Positions 27,879 through 35,912 of a stretch of 64,000 nt of DNA are shown here, piece by piece (the stretch's first letter is position 1; each line of letters opens with the position of its first letter). The notes below the pieces were generated by a model. It was not told the DNA's origin and did no database searches. It was given only the letters and a program-made list of their open reading frames with translations. The stretch lies in contig CBDBKC010000023.1 of assembly GCA_965206655.1 (NCBI GenBank), positions 8,927 to 72,926 on the forward strand, written 5' to 3'. Source of the DNA: JAPPLB01 sp965206655 (GTDB lineage Bacteria; Acidobacteriota; Terriglobia; Bryobacterales; UBA6623). Position numbers and translations under genes: made by a program.

Positions 27879-28110
27879 ACCCCTTTACACACTTTAGGCC
27901 GCACTACCATCACGTCGTTCAGATCTGGGCGAGCGAGCGGACCAACGCGCCGCACGCCGTTGCGGAGCTGGCGCTGGCGCCGCTGTGTAGTCTGCCGTAG
28001 AACGGAGTTACGCGAGGTTGGATCAGTTCGAGAAGCGCTTTCATTTGATGGATCAGTGGGCGGCGTACATGACCGGCGGCAGCGCGAAGGTGGTACGTCT
28101 GCATGGATGA
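27875..28110 (+). pseudogene. Degraded tyrosine-recombinase (P4-type integrase) C-terminal remnant
   Basis: Pieced across frames, this stretch reads FRS, WASERTNAPHAVAELALA, then AVERSYARLDQFEKR and FHLMDQWAAYMTGG, ending at TGA 28108-28110. These match in order the C-terminal part of P4-family phage integrases: the region with the catalytic HGFR, the WA.ERTN.P..V.E.ALAH helix, the AY.R.D.FEKRR..LM..WA..C tail. At least two frameshifts and the loss of the H of ALAH make it inactive. It abuts the truncated cheW, marking an island junction. Confidence 0.7.
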
Positions 28111-28561
28111 CGCGAGATTCAAGTCGACTGTGCAGCTCGCCAGCGACACCCGCAAGGAGGTTGAAGCGGCGATGGAAACGTCGCCGGAAGCCCTCGCCGA
28201 GGGCTTCCGCAAGGCTCCCGCGGAACGCCGACCGGTGCTGCTTGCTCAACTGATCTGGTGTTCCAGAGAGATCAGGGCGGCGTGGGATGGCGTCAGTTTG
28301 ATTGCTCAACAACTGCTGCGGGACGGTGAGCCGCTCCCCGGCGAGCTGGCCTCATGGATGGCCGACGTGCTGGCGAGGAAACGCTCGCGGCCGACAGCGC
28401 GAGGCAAGGACCCGGATGCAAACTTCGTGCGAAACAGAGCCATCGTTGACGCAGTTCAATGGCTGGTTCAGCAGGGATTCCGTGCGACACGCAGCAAAGC
28501 GATGGCGGTCGCGAGCGTCGAAGGCGGTTCCGCTTGCGATGCAGGCCGAAGACAGTCGTAG
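28103..28561 (+). CDS. Hypothetical protein next to integrase remnant, probably truncated
   Basis: The 152-residue product is mostly helical, without signal or membrane segment. It starts within the last codons of the integrase remnant. The segment PGELASWMADVLARKRSRP, then GKDPDANFVRNRAIVDAVQWLV resembles proteins I have seen beside integrases in genomic islands, but I know no function. The end, EGGSACDAGRRQS, departs abruptly from that style and is crossed by a different open frame on the minus strand, so the 3' end is likely lost. Confidence 0.45.
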   Translation: MDDARFKSTVQLASDTRKEVEAAMETSPEALAEGFRKAPAERRPVLLAQLIWCSREIRAAWDGVSLIAQQLLRDGEPLPGELASWMADVLARKRSRPTARGKDPDANFVRNRAIVDAVQWLVQQGFRATRSKAMAVASVEGGSACDAGRRQS

Positions 28562-28718
28562 CCAGCAGAACGATCAGCGGCCAGATCACTCGCTGTAGAA
28601 CATCAATACGGGAAGTCTGAGTTTTGATCTCGGCCTTGACCTCAGTGATCGCCGCGTCGCATTGTGGCGCAAGGGAGGCTACGTTGGTGTCACACCGACT
28701 ACCGCACAGTTGGTTTGC

Positions 28719-31700
28719 CTACTGGAAACTATTCTTCTGCCAGAACGAAGCTCTTGAAATCGCCATCTGGCGTTGGTCTGAAGACTTCTTGAACACCTTC
28801 GCATCACTTTGCCGTAGGATCTGGGTCACCCACTTGTCTGCCACGCCTCCCGCGCTTAAACGGGTTGCATACTTCCAGCGGAGATCGGCGATTTGAGCCT
28901 TGACTAGTAGCTGCTTCGATTCGGCGCTTCTTCCTAGCGGCTCGACGTCTTGACCGGCGGCTCTTCTTGCAAAATTTGTCCGCAATATCTCCAGGTCTCG
29001 CTCTTTCGCCATCTGCGCCTTTGCTACCCGGTCTCCAGCCCAGCGTTGTAACCACAAATCGGTCTGAGACTCCTGGGTCGCCTTCAGGTGGCCGATCAAC
29101 TCATCGTGCAGCACTTCGAGCTCCGCGATCTGCTCGGCAACCTCTTGGCGCACCCGTTCCGGATCGCGTTGGGGCGCCGCTTGATCTAAGACGATCTTTT
29201 CGTCGCCGGGGCGGCTCCTGCCCCAGCTATAGTTGACCCGCACGTAGAAGCTCGCGCCGTTGAACCCGAAGGGCGAGAACTGGCTGTAGTAATTGCCGAC
29301 CGTCAGGATGCCATGCTCGTTCACGTCGGGGTAAGTATTCAGCACGTTCTCACCGCCGATGGCCAGAGTGGCGTTTTCTCTGAACGGGATGCCCAGCTCG
29401 ACATCGAGCAGCGCCTTGCCGGAATAGGACGGGTACAGCCACGACTCGGATACGACGCCCAAGTCAAACGCGTTCCGTCCGTCCTCGCTGTCCCAGAACT
29501 GACCGAAGTAGTTCAAGCGGCCCATGAGATTCCATCGGCGGGCGTCGTGGTTGACGTTGAAGCTCCACCGCGTGTTCGGCAGCCCCCGTTCCAGCGTAGT
29601 GATGCGGAACTGGTCGATCACGGAAGATTCGACGTTCTTGACCGCTGTATCCGTGTAGTTGTAGATCGCACTGAACGTCGTACGCCCCTTCACCAGCGTC
29701 GAGATCAGGTCGATGCCCTGGGTCGTCGTCGAAAAGTCGTTCAGGAAGAACCGGAACACGGGAAAATTCCGTGCTTCTGGAATCCCTTCCGCTAGCAACG
29801 TCTCGATCTCGTTCTCCGACAAACTGATTTCCTGGGCCAGGGCGACGCGATCGTCGATGTCGACCCGGAAATAGTCCGCGGTGAAGGTGAACGGGCCCTT
29901 CTCGACGACGACGCCCGCGCTGTAGTTGCGCGATGTCTCCGGTTGGAGCTGGCCTCCGCCCCGCGCCATGGCCACGGCTGAGGTAGCCGGAACCACACCT
30001 TGGTTGGTCAGTTGCCCGCCGATAAAGGCGGTCGTCACGTTGAACGCGTTCTGTTGCCCCGGCGTCGGCGCCCGAAACCCGGTGCTGACGGCGCCGCGCA
30101 GCGCGGCCATGTCGGTCAGCTTGAGGCGCCCGGAGACCTTGTAGTTGACCGTCTTGCCGAAGTCGTCGAAGTTCTCGAACCGGACGGCCGTGCCGAGCGT
30201 CCACCGGCCCGGGTCGGTGAACTCAACGTCGCCATAGACGGCGATGTTGCTGCGGTCCCAGACTCCCGCCGTCGTGTCGGCCCGGTAGCCGTTGAAGCCG
30301 TTCGAACCGGAACTGAAGCCCTGCGCGGCATACGGACCGATCTCCCACGACGGCTGATCGCCGGCGCCAATCGTGAACTCCTCCCTCCTCCACTCCGTGC
30401 CGGCGGCCAAGTGCACGAGATCGTTGAGGGGGTAGGTAACGTCGAGGTTGAGATTGGTTTCCTCCTGCCGATAGACGCCGGGCCGGAACGATGTCGGCGT
30501 GTCGAAACCGAGCGACGCATTGACCGTATCGGTAATGAACTGATCGATCTCGCTGGTGCCGATGCTGGCGCTCGCGTCCCAGGTGAAGCCGTTGCTGGCG
30601 AACCCGCGCAGACCGCCGACCAGCGAGAGGTCGATCAGATTCCCGCCGAACTGCGGAGTGAATCCTCCAGGAAACCGGTTGTGGAGGGTGAAGCAGTTCG
30701 GGTCGGCCTCGACTGCGGAGAGAGCGCCTGCGTTGGGGACGTTGTCGACGATCGGGATGATGGGGCAGCCGCCGGCGCCCGGCTCCCGTCCGGGAGGAGG
30801 ATCCTTGCTGGTGGGCGCGGTATCGGCCCAGACCCGGTCGCCGACGAGCAGCGTAGGTTTTTCGTCGACCACGGGACCGCGAAAAACCCCGCCCCGCGTG
30901 TGTGGATTCCGGAAGTAAAAGCCACCGGTCACCTTGCGGGACGCGTAGTTGCCGTGACCGTAGAGTTGATAACGATCGTCGAACAGATGGCCGAAGTTTG
31001 CGAACAGCTTGAAGTCGTGGTTGATTCTCGGCGATCCCCAAACCTGCGCCGTGTCGCGCAGATTCGTATTGCCCGCGTTGATGATGTCCGACGCGTCTTG
31101 GCGCTGGATGGCGCGGTTGGTCGGCGAAGCGGTGCCGTACTCCATGCTGATGTTGCCGAAACCGTTCGCTCCCAGCGGCACCCCGACGTTGCCGGCTACG
31201 GAAAACGTCCGGCCGCGTCCGCCGATTCCGTTACACGAGTGCTTGATGTCGCCGATGATGCCCGACCCGCACGTCGCCGAGTCCCCCGCATTGGCATCGA
31301 AGAAGCCCCCGGTTTGAACTTCCAGGCTGCCTCCCGAGGGATCGTCCTTCAGTTGGAAGTTCAGGACTCCGGCGATGGCGTCCGAGCCGTATTGCGCCGC
31401 CGCGCCGTCGCGCAGCACCTCAACCTGCCGAATGGCAATCGATGGAATGACGGAGATGTCCGGTCCCTGCGAGCCGTCGGCGATGCCATTTCCCAGCCAA
31501 GTGATGACCGCCGAGCGGTGGCGGCGCTTTCCGTTGACCAGGACCAGCGTGTGGTCGGGCGCCAGGTTGCGCAAGTTAGCCGGACGGACGACGGTCCCCG
31601 CATCGCTGATCGGCTGAGTGTTGACGTTGAAGGAGGGGATGACAGCCCGCAGCTGGGATACCAAATCCCTGCTACCCTGTCTAGCGAGGTCCTCGGCACG

Positions 31701-32114
31701 GATGACGTCCACGGGCACGGTGGACTCTGTCACCGATCGTGGCGCGGCGCGGCTGCCGACGACCACGACGGACGTGGTGACAGCGGCCAATTCGAGCATA
31801 AAGTTTCGCAGGACCGATTGGCCGGCAATCAGTTCGACGTCACCGGCGATGCCAGTCTCGAAGCCGGAATTCTCGGCCGTAATCGTGTAGATCCCGGGCT
31901 CCAGAGTCAATTCGTATGCGCCAGCGGCATCCGTCGAACCGGTCACCTCGGCTCCGGTGGCGTTGTTGGTCGCCGTTATTTCCGCGCCTGGGATGACTGA
32001 GCCGGAATCATCGGTTACCTCTCCGCGCAAGGTAGCCGTTTGCTGAGCGTACGCGACTCCGCAAACCCCGACCAGCAGCAGCGCTGTCATGAAAACAAGC
32101 CTTCTTGGGTACAT
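28719..32114 (-). CDS. TonB-dependent outer-membrane receptor with C-terminal coiled-coil extension
   Basis: The 1,131-residue protein has a signal peptide (to about residue 24), a carboxypeptidase-regulatory-like domain (about 27-110, TLRGEVTDDSGSVIPGAEIT), a plug domain (about 130-260, STVPVDVIRAEDLARQG, GSDAIAGVLNFQL) and a 22-strand barrel. The barrel should end at FYVRVNYSW (W codon 29223-29225), an aromatic terminus recognised by the BAM machinery. Instead the frame continues 167 residues as a charged helical region (QEVAEQIAELEVLHDELIG), which is unusual. Such receptors import large nutrients such as glycans or siderophores by TonB energy. ATG 32114 has AGGAG 6 bases upstream. No TonB or substrate-binding gene is next to it. 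Confidence 0.88.
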   Translation of the reverse strand: MYPRRLVFMTALLLVGVCGVAYAQQTATLRGEVTDDSGSVIPGAEITATNNATGAEVTGSTDAAGAYELTLEPGIYTITAENSGFETGIAGDVELIAGQSVLRNFMLELAAVTTSVVVVGSRAAPRSVTESTVPVDVIRAEDLARQGSRDLVSQLRAVIPSFNVNTQPISDAGTVVRPANLRNLAPDHTLVLVNGKRRHRSAVITWLGNGIADGSQGPDISVIPSIAIRQVEVLRDGAAAQYGSDAIAGVLNFQLKDDPSGGSLEVQTGGFFDANAGDSATCGSGIIGDIKHSCNGIGGRGRTFSVAGNVGVPLGANGFGNISMEYGTASPTNRAIQRQDASDIINAGNTNLRDTAQVWGSPRINHDFKLFANFGHLFDDRYQLYGHGNYASRKVTGGFYFRNPHTRGGVFRGPVVDEKPTLLVGDRVWADTAPTSKDPPPGREPGAGGCPIIPIVDNVPNAGALSAVEADPNCFTLHNRFPGGFTPQFGGNLIDLSLVGGLRGFASNGFTWDASASIGTSEIDQFITDTVNASLGFDTPTSFRPGVYRQEETNLNLDVTYPLNDLVHLAAGTEWRREEFTIGAGDQPSWEIGPYAAQGFSSGSNGFNGYRADTTAGVWDRSNIAVYGDVEFTDPGRWTLGTAVRFENFDDFGKTVNYKVSGRLKLTDMAALRGAVSTGFRAPTPGQQNAFNVTTAFIGGQLTNQGVVPATSAVAMARGGGQLQPETSRNYSAGVVVEKGPFTFTADYFRVDIDDRVALAQEISLSENEIETLLAEGIPEARNFPVFRFFLNDFSTTTQGIDLISTLVKGRTTFSAIYNYTDTAVKNVESSVIDQFRITTLERGLPNTRWSFNVNHDARRWNLMGRLNYFGQFWDSEDGRNAFDLGVVSESWLYPSYSGKALLDVELGIPFRENATLAIGGENVLNTYPDVNEHGILTVGNYYSQFSPFGFNGASFYVRVNYSWGRSRPGDEKIVLDQAAPQRDPERVRQEVAEQIAELEVLHDELIGHLKATQESQTDLWLQRWAGDRVAKAQMAKERDLEILRTNFARRAAGQDVEPLGRSAESKQLLVKAQIADLRWKYATRLSAGGVADKWVTQILRQSDAKVFKKSSDQRQMAISRASFWQKNSFQ

Positions 32115-32216
32115 GGATAACTCCTAAGAAATAAACAACCCTCACGTATAGTATTACACTTATTGATGCCGCATAATATAGAGTAACCTGTTGAGGTTTC
32201 TCCTCGTCTAAGCGAC

Positions 32217-32900
32217 ATGGGGAACCCAAGAGGCGTAAGGCGCGATTTTGATGCTCTGGAGAAGCGACGACTGGAGGCCGTGCGGCTGGTCGTCGAAGAA
32301 GGTTTGAGTCAGTCCGAGGCAGCACGGCGCGTGAAGGCGGCGCAGCAAAGCGTGAGCCGTTGGGTTAGCGAGCATGGGGAGCGGGGTGCGGCCGGACTCC
32401 GCCAGGCTGGGCGCGCCGGCCGCAAGCCGCTGTTGCACGCCACACAGCTCGAACGCCTGGAGCAGATGCTGCTCCAAGGCCCCGAGGCGCATGACTTTCC
32501 GACGCCGCTGTGGACTTGTCCGCGGGGTCGCTCGTCTGATCGCCGACGAGTTCGGCGTGCGCTATCACGAAGGCCACGTCTGGAAGATCCTGCGGGCGCT
32601 CAACTGGAGCCCGCAACGGCCGGTCGGCCAAGCCCGTGAACGCAATGAAGAGGCTATCCGCAACTGGCAGCGCAAGACTTGGCCCGCCACTAAAAAAAAG
32701 CCCAACAACAAGGCCGCACGATCGTCTTCATCGACGAAAGCGGACTGAGTCAGAAGCCGCATCGTTGCCGCACTTGGCCAGGATTTCCATTTTGGCCCTG
32801 GCACGGTGAAAGTATACACCCGCGCTGCCCCGAAGACCACGTCTTTCCGCGCTGAACCCTGCACATCACCTCCGGCGGCAGGCCCCAAAACCCGTCCGTC
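32217..32900 (+). pseudogene. Degenerate IS630-family transposase
   Basis: Three pieces in different frames align with an IS630 transposase. The first (32217 to about 32510) has the helix-turn-helix GLSQSEAARRVKAAQQSVSRW. The second (about 32515-32700) reads RLIADEFGVRYHEGHVWKIL, the second DNA-binding region. The third (about 32715-32780) reads RTIVFIDESGLSQKPHRCRT, the start of the DDE domain. Two or more frameshifts separate them and the catalytic remainder is not recognisable. Possible worn inverted repeats are ACCTGTTGAGG near 32190 and CCTCGTCCAGGT near 32990. Confidence 0.8.
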
Positions 32901-33004
32901 CGCTCACAGACGTTGATGGAGCGGGCTGAACGGCACACCGGCCGACACTGCTCCCTGCGAAGCCTTTTCGGAGCTAAAAACTGTTGATCCTCGTCCAGGT
33001 AACG

Positions 33005-34336
33005 CTACCCGCTCGGCAGCGGCAGCGCCCAGATCCTGTGCAGCATGTCACCGAACAGCCGCCGGTTCAGATGCCCCTCGGCCAGCAGCAACCAGTAGTA
33101 GCGCGCGTGCTTGACCAGCCGGCCGCCGGTCTTCATCAGCCGCTGCTGCAAGCTCGTGAGCGACCAACTCTTGATCCTGTTCGGCAGTCCGAGCCGCCGC
33201 CACAAGTTGCCCAGGTTGTAGGCCAGCACGCTGAGTTGCAGTCGCACTTCGTTGGCCCGAAAGCGATGGCACGAAAGCCGCGTCCAGTGCGTGGCCTGTT
33301 TGCCTTCTTTAATCCATTGCTCGGCCGTGCCGCGCTTGTTGTAGAAGCGCACCACCGACCGGCTTGGCAAGCTCATGTTGGTCACGATAAATCCGACCCG
33401 CGGGAACAGCTCACCGAGATGATGCTCGACCTTGGCCACGATGCGTCGCGGCTTGGACCAACTCTCCGCCTGATAGCGGAAGCTCTTGTAGCGCACCAAG
33501 GGCTTGCGACCCGGCCTGCCCGGCGGGCGAAACAAGATGTCTTCGATCGCCAATTCCAAGCTCTTGTTGGCCGGAATGCGAATGGCGTACTGCACTCCGC
33601 GTTCCTCCGAAAACTCATAAATCTCCGGCTTGGCAAAGGCCGCATCGCCCCGGAAGGTGACCTGTTTGCCCACAGCCTGTTGGCGCTTGATCTCGGGCAG
33701 CAGCAACTCCTTCCAGTCCTCAGCGCTGTGCACGTTGCCTGGACGCAGCTTCGCCGCCAGGCAATCCCCATGCTGGTTGAACAACAACAGCGGGTGGTAG
33801 CAGACCGACTCGAAATGGCCGTTGTAGGCGCTGCCCTCTTGCTGGCCGTGGACAGGGCTTTCGGTCGAATCCATGTCGAGCACGACGCGCTCGGAGTCGT
33901 CTTGCGTCTCGGCTTGCGCCACCAGCTCGCGGTTCACAGCCATCAGCCCCAGCAAGTTCTCCTCGCTCGCCAGCATCTCCGTCTCGAAGCTCTGCAGTCG
34001 CGAGGTCAGTGCCCCGCCGCGATCCCAGTTCCTCTTCGAGCCGATCAAGCGAAACGTCGGGTCAGCCGACACTCGGACGGCGTCATTGAGGTCCTCGTAG
34101 CCTGCCAGCCGAGAGTAGACTGACTGCCGCAGCAGATCGGCCAGCGGGAACTTCTTGTTCAAGCCTTGCCGTGGGTCACTGAGGTGTTCGTCGATCAGCT
34201 TCCCGAGTCCGAGTCGCTCGTCCAGCTCGCGGACCAGGATCAGCCCGCCGTCGGAAGTGACACGCGATCCTTGGAAATCGACTTTCAATAAGCCGTTGAA
34301 GCTTAGCTGGAACGGTTTGTTTTCTTTTTCACCCAT
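33005..34336 (-). CDS. IS1380-family transposase
   Basis: The 443-residue protein is full length for IS1380/ISPssy-type transposases. N-terminal FQGSRVTSDGGLILVRELDERLGL is the family opening. DDE positions appear in VLDMDSTESPVHG, FRGDAAFAKPEIYEF and the C-terminal NKRGTAEQWIKEGKQA, which has the glutamate. No frameshift was seen, so it may be active. I could not settle the element's terminal repeats; the transposase stop lies only a few bases beyond the IS630 relic, suggesting insertion into or beside it. Confidence 0.92.
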   Translation of the reverse strand: MGEKENKPFQLSFNGLLKVDFQGSRVTSDGGLILVRELDERLGLGKLIDEHLSDPRQGLNKKFPLADLLRQSVYSRLAGYEDLNDAVRVSADPTFRLIGSKRNWDRGGALTSRLQSFETEMLASEENLLGLMAVNRELVAQAETQDDSERVVLDMDSTESPVHGQQEGSAYNGHFESVCYHPLLLFNQHGDCLAAKLRPGNVHSAEDWKELLLPEIKRQQAVGKQVTFRGDAAFAKPEIYEFSEERGVQYAIRIPANKSLELAIEDILFRPPGRPGRKPLVRYKSFRYQAESWSKPRRIVAKVEHHLGELFPRVGFIVTNMSLPSRSVVRFYNKRGTAEQWIKEGKQATHWTRLSCHRFRANEVRLQLSVLAYNLGNLWRRLGLPNRIKSWSLTSLQQRLMKTGGRLVKHARYYWLLLAEGHLNRRLFGDMLHRIWALPLPSG

Positions 34337-34600
34337 TGGGTGTTGATCTCCTCAGCGCCTTGAGTGCTTTCCAACCCGCATAAATAAAGGCGTCCGAGGC
34401 CACCCGATGGTTAGCAGAATCGAAACTAAAGTGGGAATCCGGGCTAAAACCAAAGCGCTGGTAAAGCTGCCGCGCTGGAGCGTTATCTTCGTGCACCTCC
34501 AGAGTCACTTTCCCGCTTTAGGGGTCGTCGCGAGGTTGCGCGGTTCCCCCGCACCGCTCAGAGTATATTTTACAGCAATCTGGGCGCTACCCTTTCTATG

Positions 34601-34975
34601 CTATGTCGCGTTCGCGAGGTCGTACTCGCGTACAAGCACGTCGGCGGGAAGGTTCCAATTGATCGACAGGGCCCGGATCATCGGCAGAGTGAGCGGGCGC
34701 TGTCGGTTGAGCACTTCCGAAGCGCGTGGCTGGGAGCCAATCAGCGCTGCGAAGTCTTTCTGGCGCAGGCCACGGGCCTCCATGACGTGCTCGATCGCCG
34801 CGATCGGGTCCGGCACCTCTATCGTCCAGTGCTCGGCTTCGTAGGCTTCTACAAGAGTAACGAGGACCTTGAGCTCGTCACTTTCCGGCGTGTCCGGCGC
34901 GGTGCCCATCAGGCCGTCGATTACGGTTAATACCTTGTCATAGTCGGTTTCACTCTTGATCGGTTTAATATTCAT
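34601..34975 (-). CDS. higA: HigA-type antitoxin, XRE-family
   Basis: This 124-residue protein has a helix-turn-helix in the second half: MEARGLRQKDFAALIGSQPRASEVLNRQRPLTLPMIRAL, cited here in parts. An acidic N-terminal region (SETDYDKVLTVIDGLM) precedes it, as in HigA antitoxins that bind and neutralise HigB and repress their own promoter. It starts 9 bases after the HigB stop codon on the same strand, the toxin-first order that is characteristic of higBA. Confidence 0.88.
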   Translation of the reverse strand: MNIKPIKSETDYDKVLTVIDGLMGTAPDTPESDELKVLVTLVEAYEAEHWTIEVPDPIAAIEHVMEARGLRQKDFAALIGSQPRASEVLNRQRPLTLPMIRALSINWNLPADVLVREYDLANAT

Positions 34976-34984
34976 GTCAAACTC

Positions 34985-35278
34985 CTAGACTCTGGACGCA
35001 TCGACCGCATCGTACTCGGCATGTGTTCCCACGAAACGCACGAACCCGATTCGATGCGCGTAGTCAAAGCGGACGATTAGCCGGTACCTGTTCCCGCGGA
35101 TGTTGAATACAACCCGGTCGTTGCCGACAATGCTCGCGTTTCCGTAAGCCATTTTCACGTCCGTCGGCGAAGACCAGTAGGCTTTTGCGGCGATCGCGTA
35201 CCACGCCTTCAACGGTTGTTCCGCTCTGGGGTCACTTTTCCAGAAGGTGCGCAATGTCCGCTTTGCGATGACCCGCAT
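34985..35278 (-). CDS. higB: HigB-type mRNA interferase toxin
   Basis: The 97-residue product MRVIAKRTLRTFWKS...matches HigB/RelE-fold toxins, which cleave mRNA on the ribosome: DPRAEQPLKAWYAIAAKAYW, VVFNIRGNRYRLIVRFDY and VRFVGTHAEYDAVDAS are diagnostic segments. The ATG at 35278 gives the family N-terminus; the frame is open further upstream, but a -10 box lies just 6 bases before this ATG, so the longer form would not be transcribed. Pair with higA directly downstream. Confidence 0.9.
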   Translation of the reverse strand: MRVIAKRTLRTFWKSDPRAEQPLKAWYAIAAKAYWSSPTDVKMAYGNASIVGNDRVVFNIRGNRYRLIVRFDYAHRIGFVRFVGTHAEYDAVDASRV

Positions 35279-35307
35279 GAAGACATTATAATATCCCAAA
35301 GAGGGAT
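35279..35307 (-). promoter_or_regulatory. higBA promoter and operator-like palindrome
   Basis: On the minus strand a perfect TATAAT (35285-35290) ends 6 bases before the higB ATG, so the transcript may be leaderless. ATCCC (35293-35297) and GGGAT (35303-35307) form a palindrome in the spacer, suitable for HigA autorepression. No good -35 box is visible. Confidence 0.55.
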
Positions 35308-35912
35308 GTATAGGAAGAGAGCCGAACGGCGCACCGGTCCAGGAATACCGCGTAACCAGGCATCCAGAGGCCAATCCCGCAGGATTTATATAGCACGATA
35401 AAGTATGTTATCGTTCCATGTCTCCGGATCGCCCGGTTTCGTCTTCTTGAACCCCCTTTCCCTCGCCGCGGATGATTGCGGATCGGTCCTCGCCGTCAAG
35501 GGTTCGCTGCGCCGCTTCGCGCCCTGGACGGCTGCGGGCCGATCCGGGAGACGTGGCTGTTTACGAGGGAAAGGGGATGTCCCGGCGTCCGCCGGCCCAG
35601 ATCAGCGAGTGCGCACGTCTAATCCGCGCCTCGAGTTCGATTGCCGGCACGGGTTTGATGTCCGTGTCACCCCCCGCGACAACTAGGGTGTACTGCGGCG
35701 CGTCTCCGTACTGCTTGGGCAAAGCCTCGCGCGCACCGATCTGGTTCTTGACGCGTTCGCCGGGTGGATATCCAGCGATGTCCAAGATGACGCTCTTGCG
35801 TCCCTCGTCGACGAGTGCAAGTTGCACAAACGAGTGGTTTCGCAACGACCCGACAGCGAACTGGTTTTCAAGGGCTTTGGGGTTGCGAAACGGTATTGCA
35901 GGAGAGATTCAA
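35308..35912. other. Accessory intergenic stretch with coding relic
   Basis: No intact gene is supported in these 600 bases. The right half contains an orphan minus-strand coding fragment (35561-35845). Otherwise I see nothing recognisable. The region separates the HigBA locus from the truncated kinase-like gene. Confidence 0.4.
35561..35845 (-). pseudogene. Orphan C-terminal protein fragment, family not recognised
   Basis: The translation has a natural amino-acid profile (NHSFVQLALVDEGRKSVIL, DIAGYPPGERVKNQIGAREA, YTLVVAGGDTDIKPVP), and the same frame is open for 16 further codons upstream (to 35893) in like style before a stop. It therefore looks like the tail of a protein whose front is lost, ending where the kinase-like gene begins on the other strand. 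I cannot name the family, and it may be chance. Confidence 0.3.

Noticed and set aside
30000..32000. A 666-codon open frame on the plus strand across the TonB receptor
   Set aside because: It mirrors the receptor coding sequence and has no recognisable domain or signal.
32940..34450. Exact ends of the IS1380 element
   Set aside because: CTAAAA-containing motifs near 32975 and 34440 are in direct, not inverted, orientation; I could not support terminal repeats.
34407..34844. A 145-codon plus-strand frame near HigA
   Set aside because: It is antisense to higA for half its length and has no protein-like features.
35405..35912. N-terminal extension of the kinase-like gene up to codon 1 of the long frame
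   Set aside because: The translation before VVFDDDK has no natural protein profile and overlaps a better minus-strand coding relic.
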